Assembly: GCF_037176765.1 (NCBI RefSeq)
Contig: NC_090026.1
Coordinates: 134,313,252-134,377,251 of the forward strand
Reading direction: 5' to 3'
Length of the DNA stretch: 64,000 nt
DNA from: Anolis sagrei
Lineage: Eukaryota; Chordata; Lepidosauria; Squamata; Anolidae
Numbering within the stretch: the first letter of the stretch is position 1; each line of letters opens with the position of its first letter. The notes under the pieces are model-generated. The model worked only from the letters and a program-made list of their open reading frames with translations, was not told the DNA's origin and searched no databases. Shown here in pieces: positions 42,667-53,229 of the stretch. Position numbers and translations under genes: made by a program.

Positions 42667-44153
42667 CATTGCTAACAACAAGGCAGCAGGAGATGATGGG
42701 ATCCCAGCTGAACTGTTTAAAATCTTAAAAGATGATGCTGTCAAGGTGATGCATGCCATTTGCCAGCAAATATGGAAAACACAAAAATGGCCATCAGACT
42801 GGAAAAAATCAACTTATATCCCCATACCAAAAAAGGGAGATGCGAAAGACTGCTCCAACTTCCGTACAGTGGCCCTTATTTCTCATGCCAGTAAGGTAAT
42901 GCTCAAGATCCTGCAAGGAAGACTCCAGCAAGACATGGAGAGAGAGTGGCCAGATGTTCAAGCTGGGTTTAGAAAAGGCAGAGGAACGAGAGACCAAATT
43001 GCCAATATCCGCTGGATAATGGAGAAAGGCAGGGAGTTTCAGAAAAACATCTACTTCTGCTTCATTGACTATTCTAAAGCCTTTGACTGTGTGGATCATA
43101 ATAAACTGTGGCAAGTTCTTAGTGGGATGGGCATCCCAAGCCACCTTGTCTCTCTCCTGAGGAATCTGTACCAGGACCAAGTAGCAACAGTCAGAACTGA
43201 CCACGGAACAACAGACTGGTTCAAGATTGGGAAAGGCGTACGGCAAGGCTGCATCCTCTCACCCAACCTTTTTAACTTGTATGCAGAACACATCATGCGA
43301 GGATGTGCGGGGCTTGAAGAATGCAAACCTGGGGTGAAAATTGCTGGAAGAAACATTAACAACCTCAGATATGCAGATGACACCACTCTGATGGCCGAAA
43401 GCGAGGAGGAGCTGAGGAGCCTTCTAATCAAGGTGAAAGAAGAAAGCGCAAAAGCCGGGTTGCAGCTAAACGTCAAAAAAACCAAGATTATGGCAACAAG
43501 AATGATTGACAACTGGGAAATAGAGGGAGAAACCGTGGAGGCCGTGACAGACTTTGTATTTCTAGGTGCAAAGATGAGTGCAGATGCAGACTGTGGCCAG
43601 GAAATCAGAAGACGCTTCCTTCTTGGGAGGAGAGCAATGTCCAGTCTCGATCAAATAGTAAAGAGTAGAGACATCAGACTGGCAACCAAGATCCGCCTAG
43701 TCAAAGCCATGGTCTTCCCTGTAGTAACCTACGGATGTGAGAGCTGGACCTTAGGGAAGGCTGAGCGAAGGAAGATCGATGCTTTTGAGCTGTGGTGTTG
43801 GAGGAAAGTTCTGAGAGTGCCTTGGACTGCGAGAAGATCCAACCAGTCCATCCTCCAGGAAATAAAGCCTGATTGCTCACTGGAGGGAAAGATACTAGAG
43901 ACAAAGTTGAAGTACTTTGGCCACATCATGAGGAGACAGGAAAGCCTAGAGAAGACAATTATGCTGGGGAAAGTGGAAGGCAAAAGGAAGAGGGGCCGAC
44001 CAAGGGCAAGATGGATGGATGGCATCCTTGAAGTGACTGGACTGACCTTGAGGGAGCTGGGGGTGGTAACAGCTGACAGGGAGCTCTGGCGTGGGCTGGT
44101 CCATGAGGTCATGAAGAGTCGGAGACGACTGAACGAATGAACAACAACAACAA
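42667..44153 (+). mobile_element. Bov-B (RTE clade) LINE, 5'-truncated with uninterrupted RT frame
   Basis: The frame runs without a stop from the insertion point to TGA at 44,140 (about 490 codons). It has NKAAGDDGIPAELFKILKDDAVKVMH, motif A CFIDYSKAFDCVDHNKL, motif B GKGVRQGCILSPNLFNLY, motif C LRYADDTTLMAES, then KTKIMATRMIDNWEIEGETVEAVTDFVFLGAK, ELWCWRKVLRVPWTARRSNQSIL and RKRGRPRARWMDGILE. The 3' end is GAACGAATGAACAACAACAAC. The target duplication CAATCTCTGG is at 42,657-42,666 and 44,154-44,163, and the paralogous site in A is empty. No endonuclease remains, so it cannot move by itself. It is the youngest-looking LINE here. Confidence 0.95.
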
Positions 44154-45278
44154 CAATCTCTGGGAGGGGGAGGTACGACGGTAGGCGCAGACCGAATACT
44201 AGAGGGAGGCTGAGTCGGCGGGAGACTCGGCCCCCCTCTGACCTGCGGACCATCCCCAGGCACACCTGTGACAGGCAACCAGTTTCCTCCCCTCCTACTC
44301 TGGTGTTGGTGAATGCTAGGTCCATAAAGAACAAAACTGCTACTATCAGGGATTTTCTTAATGATCAGGGAGCTGACCTAGTGTGTATCACAGAAACGTG
44401 GATCCAAGAGGGGGATGAGATCCTACTCCAGGAAATAACATCTCCAGGTTATGTAATCACTCACCAGATGCGGACTGGGAGGCAGGGTGGGGGGTGGGGT
44501 GGGGTGGCTATGCTCTCCCAAGAAAGCTTCTCTCTTAGGGCAGTTCCTGTGCTGAACATTTCTGGCATTGAAAGTGTTGGCCTGGTGTGGGATTCCTCTG
44601 AGAGTATGGCCTTTCTGCTGGCGTACCATGCGCCTAGCGCACCAGCAGACAGCCTATCCCAGCTGCTGGAGACTGTGTCGGAGTGGTCCTTGAGGTTCCC
44701 CAGACTTATCGTCTTGGGGGATTTCAACATCCACGCTGATGCAGACTCTTGTTCATTAGCGGCTATGGACCTAGTGTCTACCATGGAGACACTAGGACTC
44801 TCGCTTTGTAGTACTGGGCCCACGCATCAGGCGGGACACACGCTAGATCTGATTTTCAGCGCAGGAATTCAAGTGACCCAAGCCTCCATGATAGAGGTTC
44901 CATGGTCGGATCACTGTGCCCTGAGAGTCTGGTTGGAGCATACCTACCCATCCTGCAAGGGCGCTGAGCTGATTTGGGCTCGCCCAAGGAGACTTATAAA
45001 ACCCAGTAGGTTCCGGAATGCTCTGAGGGATCTGGAGCCTGCCAGCGACTCAATCGATGTGCAGGTGGACACATGGAACACCAAGCTATCCAATGCACTC
45101 GACGAGATCGCCCCTAGATGCCCTCTCCGACCCCACGGAAATCACTCTCCCTGGTTCACCGAGGAACTTCGACGATGAAGCGGGAAAAGAGACGGCTGGA
45201 GGGCGTGTGGCGAGAACTCCGTGACGGAGCATCGAGATCAGCTTATGAGGCATTCTGGGAGTCCTATGAGCATGCTAT
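44154..45278 (+). mobile_element. L2-clade LINE, endonuclease part
   Basis: Frame 44,303-45,178 is open: LVNARSIKNKTATIRDFLNDQGADLVCITETW, MAFLLAYHAPSAPADSLSQLL, LIVLGDFNIHADA, GPTHQAGHTLDLIFS and VPWSDHCALRVWLEH, the conserved steps of an apurinic-type endonuclease (catalytic GDFN and SDH present). A frameshift near 45,172 precedes MKREKRRLEGVWRELRDGASRSAYEAFWESYEHAI. The element then breaks into an LTR-type fossil. Confidence 0.85.
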
Positions 45279-47139
45279 TGATATCGAGCTCTTTTGGGTC
45301 TCCCCAGTGGAGGAGATCCCTGAGGACCGCTCAAAAGGGCCCTTGAACCTTGGTGAGGCCAGCGGGAGCCAATCAGAGCCGCGAGGAATATTAAAATAAT
45401 AAGACCTCAGCAAAGCGGAAGAAGTTCAGCGACCAAGGCGTTTATTTAGCGATTCAGCTGATATCGGATGCATTGCAGGAATCATTCCACCGCAAGCATG
45501 GTGTTACAGAATTTCCAAGCATTTTTATAGCATACAGACAAAGGAAGACAGTTTTGAAATTCCCGCCCGCCCTCTGCCGGCCGGCTTCGCGCTGATTGGC
45601 TGGCGGCGGAACAGCTGGGAGGAGGCTTGGCGGCCCGCCTTGCCTCTGGACCAATCAGCGAGCTCCGCCGCCTCTGGGAGGCCAATCAGTGCCTTTCTAG
45701 CGCTTCCGAAGATGGACCAATCAGAGGCTAGGAGTTGGGACAAAGCTTGACAATGGCTGAGGAAATGATAGGTTTTGGGGGCATCCGCCAGCTGGAATGC
45801 GAGGCTTTTGTCCTCGCTGGCGGGGTGTGATTGAGAAGGACAAAAAGGGTCTTCCTGTCCTTGATGAGCTTTGGGGGAAAATATGAATGGCTATTTCGGC
45901 ATCGGACCTCAGGGGGGATCAACGATGCCTTATGCAAATACAATCTTTTTATTCCGAGTGTGCACAAGTCCCCTGATCCCATCAGACATGCTCAGAGAAT
46001 GGGCAGGGTCCATTATGACTATTGGTTCCATGCAGGGTGAATTGATCAAGGGTGATTGAGGGAGAGGCTGGAGCCCTCCCTCGGGCAATTCCTGGTCACA
46101 GCATTTTTGTGGGGCAAGGGTCAAAGGGACGAGGATACAGAGGAAATTCATAAGGTTACATACATATAGATCAAAATCATAGGTAATAGGCATCACATGG
46201 ACCTATACAAAGCTGCTTCATAATATCATACACAGCCCATACCCGCCCTGCACCCAGATCATTTTTATTAGAATATTTCTTCATTTTATTGGAAAGAACT
46301 AGGAATCCCAAAACTCCCAGTCGAGGATCGTGGAGGCAAAGGTCAGCCTGCAGTTCTGGCTGACCAGTAGAAAGTCCATTCTCCTGGGCAGAAGCTGGGA
46401 CTGAAGAGGAAACAAGGTCCCATTGTCTTGTCCTTGGGAGACTAGAACTCCCACCTGAGGACCGGGCCTCCTGCCCGGCCCCTTCCCCAAGGCTTCCCGG
46501 GGGCAGCGGCGGTGGATCCCCAATGGCGGGGGCCATCCAGGAGCGAGCAGCAGCAAGCAGAATGAATCGGCTCAGTGGAGCCGACTGAGTTTGACAATCA
46601 GCTGTTTCCCTGTTCGAATTTATTACTTAAAATAAAACAATTATTCCTCGGGTGTGTGTGTCCAAATTGAGAAAAGTGAGATGGCAGTTAGTCTTAGAAT
46701 TAGGTGTAGAAAAATATAAAATTTAAACGGGGCCGATCCGCCATGTTGTTGTTTTGGCGGATAAGGGGGCCCATTAGGAAAACCTCCATATCCGCGGTTT
46801 GAACTGACGCAGATTCGGTGGCCCGGGGGTGCCGGGAAGGCATCCCCGGTGGGCTCACGGATCTCCGGAGCCCAGAAAATGGTTAATTTTATGTTTTGTG
46901 AGGCTTCAGGCAAAGGAGGATACAAAGTATCAAGCGGAAAGGCTAAAAGTTGCGAGTTTCAAGTGCCTCTATTAAAGATTTGATACAGAGTCAGGACTAG
47001 AGGGAAAGTAATAGAGGCTGAGTGCCACCTTATTTTTGAGCTGCTTGCTGGGACACATTTCCCTAGTTTTGTCCAATTGTGACAACTAGGAACTGCGGAA
47101 CTCCCTGCCGCAGTGCAGACCAATCAAAGGCGGAGGGGC
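45279..47139 (-). mobile_element. LTR-type fossil block inserted in L2
   Basis: Separates two parts of one L2. On the minus strand, a TATAAAAATG box near 45,530 is preceded by a GC-rich stretch with four CCAAT/ATTGG boxes (45,593, 45,651, 45,682, 45,717), and the segment GCGATTCAGCTGATATCGG near 45,450 is related to the fossil at 54,720-54,855. This fits an LTR read leftwards. The right half (46,200-47,100) is unassigned and could be internal sequence or another element. Broken; limits approximate. Confidence 0.35.
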
Positions 47140-48023
47140 CTCGGCACCGCTATCACCGAAGCAAAGCGAGTATATTATGCCTCTTTGATAGCGTCTGCTA
47201 GCTCACGCCCGGCAAAATTGTTCAAAATAATTCGATCTCTAACGACGGTTCCTACCGTCCCACAAAGTGGTGATCAGGCCCCTCCAGCCGAGGTTTTTCA
47301 GAGCTATTTTGCAGACAAGATCTTGCTACTTCGCCGGGACCTCCCCGCCACAATTGAGACAGTGAGAGAACTTGAGACTCCGTGGCCACTTGCTGGGCCC
47401 GTTCTCGACCAGTTCATCCCGCTGGACGCAGGGGCTGTCAATAGGCTCATAGCTGCAGCTAGACCGACCACTTGCTCCCTCGATCCGTGTCCCTCTTGGT
47501 TGGTGAAATCCTGCTTGGAGATATTACGTGACCCTCTGTTGAAGATCATAAACAGCTCCCTTGAGCAAGGAGTCTTTCCAGAGGGTTTAAAAGAGGCGGT
47601 GGTCTCTCTCCCCCCTGCTGAAGAAGCCAGACTTAGATTGTTTGGTTCCCTCCAGTTACCGCCCAGTTTCAAATCTCTCGTTCCTGGGCAAGGTGATGGA
47701 GAGGGCAGCAGTGAAGCAGTTGCAGCAATTCCTAGACGACACAGGTGGAGTAGATCCCTTCCAATCCGGCTTCCGTGCAGGGCACGGGACAGAGACTGTG
47801 CTGGTCTCCATCACGGATCACCTTCGATGCCAGCTTGACCAGGGCGGGTCAGCGCTGCTTGTGTTATTGGATCTCACAGCAGCATTGGACACAGTCGACC
47901 ACAATCTCTTGACCCACCGCCTTGCTGTTGCTGGAATCAGGGGGAGAGCTTTAAACTGGCTCCCCTCCTTCCTTCACAACCGTGGACAGTGAGTGGAGAG
48001 GGGAGGCCTGGTCTCTGAGAGGT

Positions 48024-48054
<31 letters not shown>

Positions 48055-49486
48055 TGTGGGGTTCCTCCTCAGGGGGCCATCCTCTCCCCTCTGTTGTTTA
48101 ACATCTCTATGCGACCACTTGCTCAGCTGGTTCGAGGTTTTGGGCTTGAGTGTGACCAGTACGCTGATGACACTCAGCTGGTGCTGAAGATGGAAGGCCG
48201 ACCAGACTCTGCACCCGATAGTTTCCATCAGTGCCTCATTGAGGCCGTGACTGGGTGGCTGCGTGCCTACTTCCTGAGTTTTTCCAGGCCTAAAATATTT
48301 ATTTATTTATTTATTGATTGATTGATTGATTATTCCAACTTCTATGCGGCCACTCCTTTCCCTGGGGCTCGGAGCGGCTTACAAGAATGGCTAAAATCTA
48401 ACAAAATTTAAAAGCAATTTTAAACAATTTAAAAACAAGAGTATCAAACATTAAAAGCCGGTCGAAACAGGTATGTCTGACATGCCCTGCGGAAAGCTGG
48501 TAAGTCCCGCAAGGCATGGACTTCAGGTGGCAGAGTATTCCAGACTGATGGCGCCACTGCTGTGAAGGCTCTGCGCCTCTGTGCCAGCAGGTTGAGGGTG
48601 AATCCGGCAAAGACGAAGATCCTATGGCTGGGTCGACTGGGCAGTGGGGACATCCATCTGCCCACCCTGGATGGCGAGGCGCTACGCCCGTCCTCGTTGG
48701 TCAAGAGTCTGGGAGTCCTTTTGGACCCTCTCTTTCTGAGGATGGAGGCCCAGGTCTCTCTCCGCCGTGAGCAGAACCGCCTTCTTTCTTTCACCTGAGG
48801 CAGGCTAGACGGCCGACCCCCTCCCCGTCCAGGGACGACCTAGGTACGGTGATCCAGGCCACGGTCATCTCAAGACTGGACTACTGCAACGCCCTCTCCA
48901 TTGGCCTTCCTCTGTTGGTGATCCGGAAGCTCAAGTTGGTACAAATCACAGCTGCCCGGCTTCTTGCGGGAATTCCGATGAGATGCCACATCACCCCAAT
49001 CTTCCTGCAGCTGCATTGGTTCCCCATTGAGCACCGGATCTCTTTCAAAGGGATGGGACTCACCTTGAAGGCCTTGCATGGTCTGGGGCCAATGGACCTG
49101 AGGGATCGTCTCACCCCCGTCCCAACCCCAGAGATCCCTCCGTTCTGAGGACCAAGATCTATTGGAAGTCCCCAGTGTCAAGACCTTGCGTCTAACCGCA
49201 ACCAGGCGCAGAGCCTTCACAGCAGTGGCGCCATCAGTCTGGAATGCTCTGCCACCTGAAGTCCGTGCCTTGCGGGACTTACCAGCTTTCCGCAGGGCAT
49301 GTCAGACATACCTGTTTCGACCGGCTTTTAATGTTTGATACTGCTGTTTTTAAATTGTTTTAAATTGCTTTTAAATTTTGTTAGATTTTAGCCATTCTTG
49401 TAAGCCGCTCTGAGCCCCAGGGAAGGGAGTGGCCGCAGAGAAGTTGGAATAATAAATAAATAAATAAATAAATAAATAAATATTTT
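47140..49486 (+). mobile_element. L2-clade LINE, RT part and 3' end (third segment)
   Basis: EAKRVYYASLIASASSRPAKLFKIIRSLT, VPSSYRPVSNLSFLGKVMERAAVKQLQQFL, GFRAGHGTETVLVSITDHL, motif A LLVLLDLTAALDTVDHNLL, motif C QYADDTQLVL. A CT repeat near 48,030 adds bases before motif B (VPPQGAILSPLLFNI). At 48,271 the frame is broken by an inverted copy of the element's own 3' end (48,271-48,578). It then resumes with RVNPAKTKILWLG, LDYCNALSIGLP and FTAVAPSVWNALPPEVRALRDLPAFRRACQTYLFRPAFNV. AATAAATA tail at 49,450-49,482. Confidence 0.85.
48271..48578 (-). repeat. Inverted duplicate of 49,204-49,506 (about 305-bp arms)
   Basis: Reverse complement of the L2 3' end together with 20 bases of the sequence beyond its A-rich tail (TTAGGCCTGGAAAAACTCAGG at 49,486-49,506; CCTGAGTTTTTCCAGGCCTA at 48,273). 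Because non-LINE flank is included, this is a local rearrangement and not a separate LINE insertion. The spacer is about 625 bp. Confidence 0.85.
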
Positions 49487-49559
49487 AGGCCTGGAAAAAC
49501 TCAGGAAATAGGCCCAAATATTTTGGCAGTCATTTTGTGAGATGGTGCATGGAGGCAGC

Positions 49560-50295
49560 CATCTTATTTATTATTTATTTATTTACAGTATTTATATACC
49601 ACTTTTCTCACCCTAGGTGAAGATGGGAGGATTGGTGGGGGGGTGGGAGGATGGGGTTTGGTGGGCGTTGACCTTCAGTTTGGGAGTTGTAGTTCAACTA
49701 CATCCAGAGAGCACTGTGGGCTCAAACAATGATGGGTCTCTACCAAACTTGGCACAAATACTCAATATGCCCAAATATGTACAGTGGTGAAGTTTGGGGG
49801 GAATACACCTTGACATTTGGGAGTTGTAGTTGCTGGGATTTATAGTTCACCTACATTCAAAGAGCATTCTGAACTACAGCAACAATGGACTTGAACCAAA
49901 CCTGGCACACAGAACTCCCATGACCAACAGAAAATACTGGAAGGGGTTGGTGGGCATTGACCTTGGGTTTTAGAGTTGTAGTTTGCCTACATCCAGAGAG
50001 CACTGTGGACTCAAACAATGATGGATCTGGATCAAACTTGAGACGAATACTTAATATGCCCAAATGTGAACACTGGTGAAGTTCGAGGGAAACAGACCTT
50101 GACATTGGGGAGTTGTAGTTGCTGGGATTTATATTGCACCTACTACCAAAGAGCATTCTGAAGCCCACCAACGATAGAATTGGACCAAACTTCCCACACA
50201 GAACTCCCATGATCAACAGAAAATACTATCTGTGATGGTCTTTGGTGACCCCTTTGTCACCCCCTCGGGACCCCTTCAGGTTGAGAACACTGACC
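49560..50295. mobile_element. hAT-like non-autonomous element with internal repeats
   Basis: Three imperfect modules of roughly 180 bp, each with a TTGGGAGTTGTAGTT segment, CACTGTGGACTCAAACAATGATGG and GAACTCCCATGACCAACAGAAAATACT. The right end is TTTGGTGACCCCTTTGTCACCCCCTCGGGACC...GGTTGAGAACACTG, a hAT-Charlie-like terminus. The left end is not clear. Confidence 0.6.
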
Positions 50296-50997
50296 GAGGT
50301 AAGAGACTACGAAGGGTAACAGGCATGTTTCATCATGCCATAACATACAATACTTTCAATTATATGGTTTCAATTATATTTTATATAGACTTCATTAAAT
50401 GAAATTTCCATTTTAGTTAAAGTTTCAAGTCTTAAAATAACTGAAAATGATTGCTAACCGATAATTTAGAGTTACAAAAGAATACCACAACGTTTGTTAG
50501 AAACACTTGAAAACTGTGTCCATACAATGTATTGTCGAAGGCTTTCATGCCTGGAATCACTAGGTTCTTGTGGGTTTTTTTCGGGCTATAGGGCCATGTT
50601 CTGGAGGCAATTTTTCTCCTGACGTTTCGCCTGCATCTATGGCAAGCTTCCTCAGAGGTAGTGAGGTCTGTTGGAAATAGGAAAATGGGTTTATATACCT
50701 GTGGAATGGCTGGGGTGGGGCAAGGAGCTCTTCCCTGCTGCAGTTAGGTGTGAATGTTTCAGCTGACCACCTTCATTAGCATTTGAAGGCCTGCCTGAGC
50801 CTGGGAAAATCTCTTGCTGGGAGGTGTTAATCTGTGCCTGGTTTTTTCCTCTCTGTTGTTTAGCTGTTATAATTTTAGAGTTTTTTTAATACTGGTAGCC
50901 AGATTTTGTTCATTTTCATGGTCTCTTCCTTTCTGTTGAAACTGATGAGGAAACACAACATACAAACAATCTACAAACCCACCAAGAAAATCCACAA

Positions 50998-51558
50998 ATG
51001 CTCCGTTCAGCAAAGGACAAGAGGGATCCTCTCACCTCTGCAGGAGTCTACCATTGTATCCCATGCAGCTGTGGACAAGAAGTCTCCAGAGGGACCACCA
51101 AACGCAGCATTGCCCAGACACGCATCAAGGAACATGAAAGGCACTGCAGACTCCTTCAACCAGAGAAGTCAGCCAGAGCAGGGCACCAGAGGAACCAGCC
51201 TGGACACAGCAGATTATTGGAGAACACAGAAGTGCTGGACCACTCTCACAACCACCATGTCAGGCGACACAGAGAAGCCATTGAAATACACAAGAAGCAT
51301 GTGGACAATTTCAGCAGAAAGGAAGAGACCATGAAAATGAACAAAATCTGGCTTCCAGTATTAAAAAACTCTAAAATTATAACAGCTAAACAACAGAGAG
51401 GAAAAAACCAGGCACAGATTAACACCTCCCAGCAACAGATTTTCCCAGGCGCAGGCAGGCCTTCAAATGCTAATGAAGGTGATCAGCTGAAACATTCACA
51501 CCTAACTGCAGCAGAGAAGAGTTCTTTGCCCCACCCCAGCCGTTCCACAGATATATAA
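50998..51558 (+). pseudogene. PLE GIY-YIG endonuclease domain and C-terminus
   Basis: A 186-codon frame covers the end of a PLE polyprotein: RSAKDKRDPLTSAGVYHCIPCSCGQ, then GTTKRSIAQTRIKEHERHCRLLQPEKS, HSHNHHVRRHREAIEIHKKHVDNFSRKEETMKMNKIWLPVLKNSKI and a terminal HSHLTAAEKSSLPHPSRSTDI. The GVY-(x)-IPC-CG pattern and R-x-KEHERHC are the GIY-YIG endonuclease signature of Penelope elements; the expected VY-x-G after CGQ reads EVSRG here. No reverse transcriptase is retained, so it is a truncated relic. An independent minus-strand copy of the domain is at 63,700-64,000. Confidence 0.85.
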
Positions 51559-51590
51559 ACCCATTGTCCTACTTCCAACAGACCTCACTC

Positions 51591-51631
51591 CCTCTGAGGA
51601 TGCTTGCCATAGATGCAGGCGAAACGTCAGG
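51591..51631 (+). ncRNA. Hammerhead-ribozyme-like motif in PLE
   Basis: CCT, CTGAGGA (51,594-51,600), T, GCTTGC, loop CATAGAT, GCAGGC, GAAACGTC, AGG. Stem II is six pairs with one U-G; stem I is CCT/AGG. It lies about 30 bases after the end of the PLE frame, in the terminal repeat. Predicted cleavage is after GTC. Untested. Confidence 0.55.
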
Positions 51632-51697
51632 AGAAAATATGCCTCTAGAACATGGCCCTATAGCCTGAAAAAACCCACAAGAACCTTGTGTCCATAC

Positions 51698-51914
51698 GCT
51701 TTGACAGAAACCAGGCTCTCTTGATCAACCTGGGTGGACGCTCCAGAGCGCCGGTAGTCCAGCCCGCCTTCCTTGCCTCGTTGTGCGTCTTGTGTGTGTT
51801 TTCAAGCGTTTCAGGGTGGAAAGCCACCTTTCATTTGCAGCTCTTGACTCTGGCAATGTTGCAGAAATCGGAAGATGTTTCTTCACATTCGGAATAAAGT
51901 GTCCATCACAGACA
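51698..51914. other. Unassigned single-copy-looking interval
   Basis: A 69-codon plus frame is open here with no recognisable similarity. Nothing further is supported. Confidence 0.3.
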
Positions 51915-52290
51915 AGATAGTTATTTATTTATTTGCTTCATTTATATACCGCTTTTCTTAGCCCTTGGGCGACTCAAAGCAGTTAACAATCGCAAAATGA
52001 AATGCTCAACATCATAAAAAGTAAAAAAAAAAAACACCAGTTAAAATAATAACATAATAAACAGTTAAACATCAATATTATTTACTTACTTACTTACTTA
52101 CTTCATTTATATACCGCTTTTCTCAGCCCTTAGGCGACTCAAAGCGGTTAACGACAACAGTTTCAATACACACATTACAAAATCATGGGAACATTTAAAA
52201 GCAAGAGCATAACAACAATTAAGCATCAATATAACATCTCATTCGCGTCTCAAGTAGAATCAAGACCCAATCTCATCATCCGTTGTTCCG
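51915..52290 (-). mobile_element. Two L2-like LINE tails in tandem
   Basis: TTATTTATTTGCTTCATTTATATACCGCTTTTCTTAGCCC at 51,922 and the nearly identical ATATACCGCTTTTCTCAGCCC at 52,112 are minus-strand 3' tails. Each is followed by CGACTCAAAGC-GTTAAC and A/T-rich UTR. Confidence 0.6.
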
Positions 52291-52665
52291 TACTTACTTT
52301 ACTCAGAGTCCGAGGGTGATGGTCCTCCAAGCTTGGTGTCCTGGCGGTGGGTCCGTAGGTGGCTGTGGAGCCCTCTTCTTGACCTGCATCTTCTCCCTTC
52401 TGCAGTGAGGAGGGCATCCGTTTCCAGGTGGAAGGCGGTCCCGGTCAGGGTAGGCTTGACGTGCCTTCCTCTTGGCACATTTCTCTCTTTCGCCCTCCAT
52501 TCATACCTCTTCAAATTCTGCAGCACTGCTGGTCACAGCTGACCTACAACTGGAGCACTCAAGGGTCAAGGCTTCCCAGTTCTCAGTGTCTATGCCAGAG
52601 TTTTCAAGGTTGGCTTTGAGCCCATCTTTCAATCTCTTTTCCTGTCCACCAACATTCCACTTTCC

Positions 52666-52759
52666 ACCTCTGAGGATGCTTGCCATAGATGCAGGTGAAA
52701 CGTCAGGAGAAATGCCTCTAGAACATGGCTCTATAGCCCGAAAAAACCCACAAGAACCT
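52666..52759 (+). mobile_element. Minimal Penelope-like insertion (94 bp)
   Basis: Only the terminal 94 bases of a PLE, from ACCTCTGAGG to CCCACAAGAACCT. The flanks ATTCCACTTTCC (52,654-52,665) and ATTCCATTTTCC (52,760-52,771) are a 12-bp target duplication with one mismatch. The insert is essentially the hammerhead-like motif plus the terminal block. Confidence 0.85.
52667..52707 (+). ncRNA. Hammerhead-ribozyme-like motif in PLE
   Basis: Same layout as 51,591-51,631, with GCAGGT in place of GCAGGC. The first pair of stem II becomes G-U, so pairing is kept. Confidence 0.5.
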
Positions 52760-53229
52760 ATTCCATTTTCCGCTCTTGAGTTCAGAGTAGCGCAACTGCT
52801 TTGGGAGACGGTGGTCTTTGGGCATCCGGACAACGTGGCTGGTCCAGCAGAGTTGATGGCGGAGGATCATCGCTTCAATGCTGGTGGTCTTTGCCTCATC
52901 TAGCACGCTGACGTTTGTCTGCCTGTCTTCCCAAGAGATTGGCAGGATTTTCCAGAGGCAGCGCTGATGGAATCATTCCAGGAGTTGATTGTGACATCTG
53001 TAGACTGTCCACATTTCACAGGCATAGAGCAGGGTTGGGAGGACAATAGCTCTATAAACATGCACCTTGGTCTCCCTACGGATGTCCCGGTCCTCAAACA
53101 CTCTCTGCTTCATTCGGAAAAATGCTGCACTCGCAGAGCTCAGGCGGTGTTGGATTTCGGTGTCGATGTTGACTTTGGTGGAGAGGCGGCTGCCAAGGGA
53201 GCGGAAATGGTCCACATTTTCTAATGTTG

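Larger units (their letters stand above)
50526..51686. mobile_element. Penelope-like element, head-to-head foldback insertion (1,161 bp)
   Basis: The left 417 bases (50,526-50,942) are a minus-oriented PLE end, and the right 744 bases (50,943-51,686) are a plus-oriented 3' part with coding sequence. The whole is flanked by TGTGTCCATAC at 50,515-50,525 and 51,687-51,697, an 11-bp target duplication, so it entered as one event. Hammerhead-like motifs lie in both halves (50,618-50,658 minus; 51,591-51,631 plus). Confidence 0.9.
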
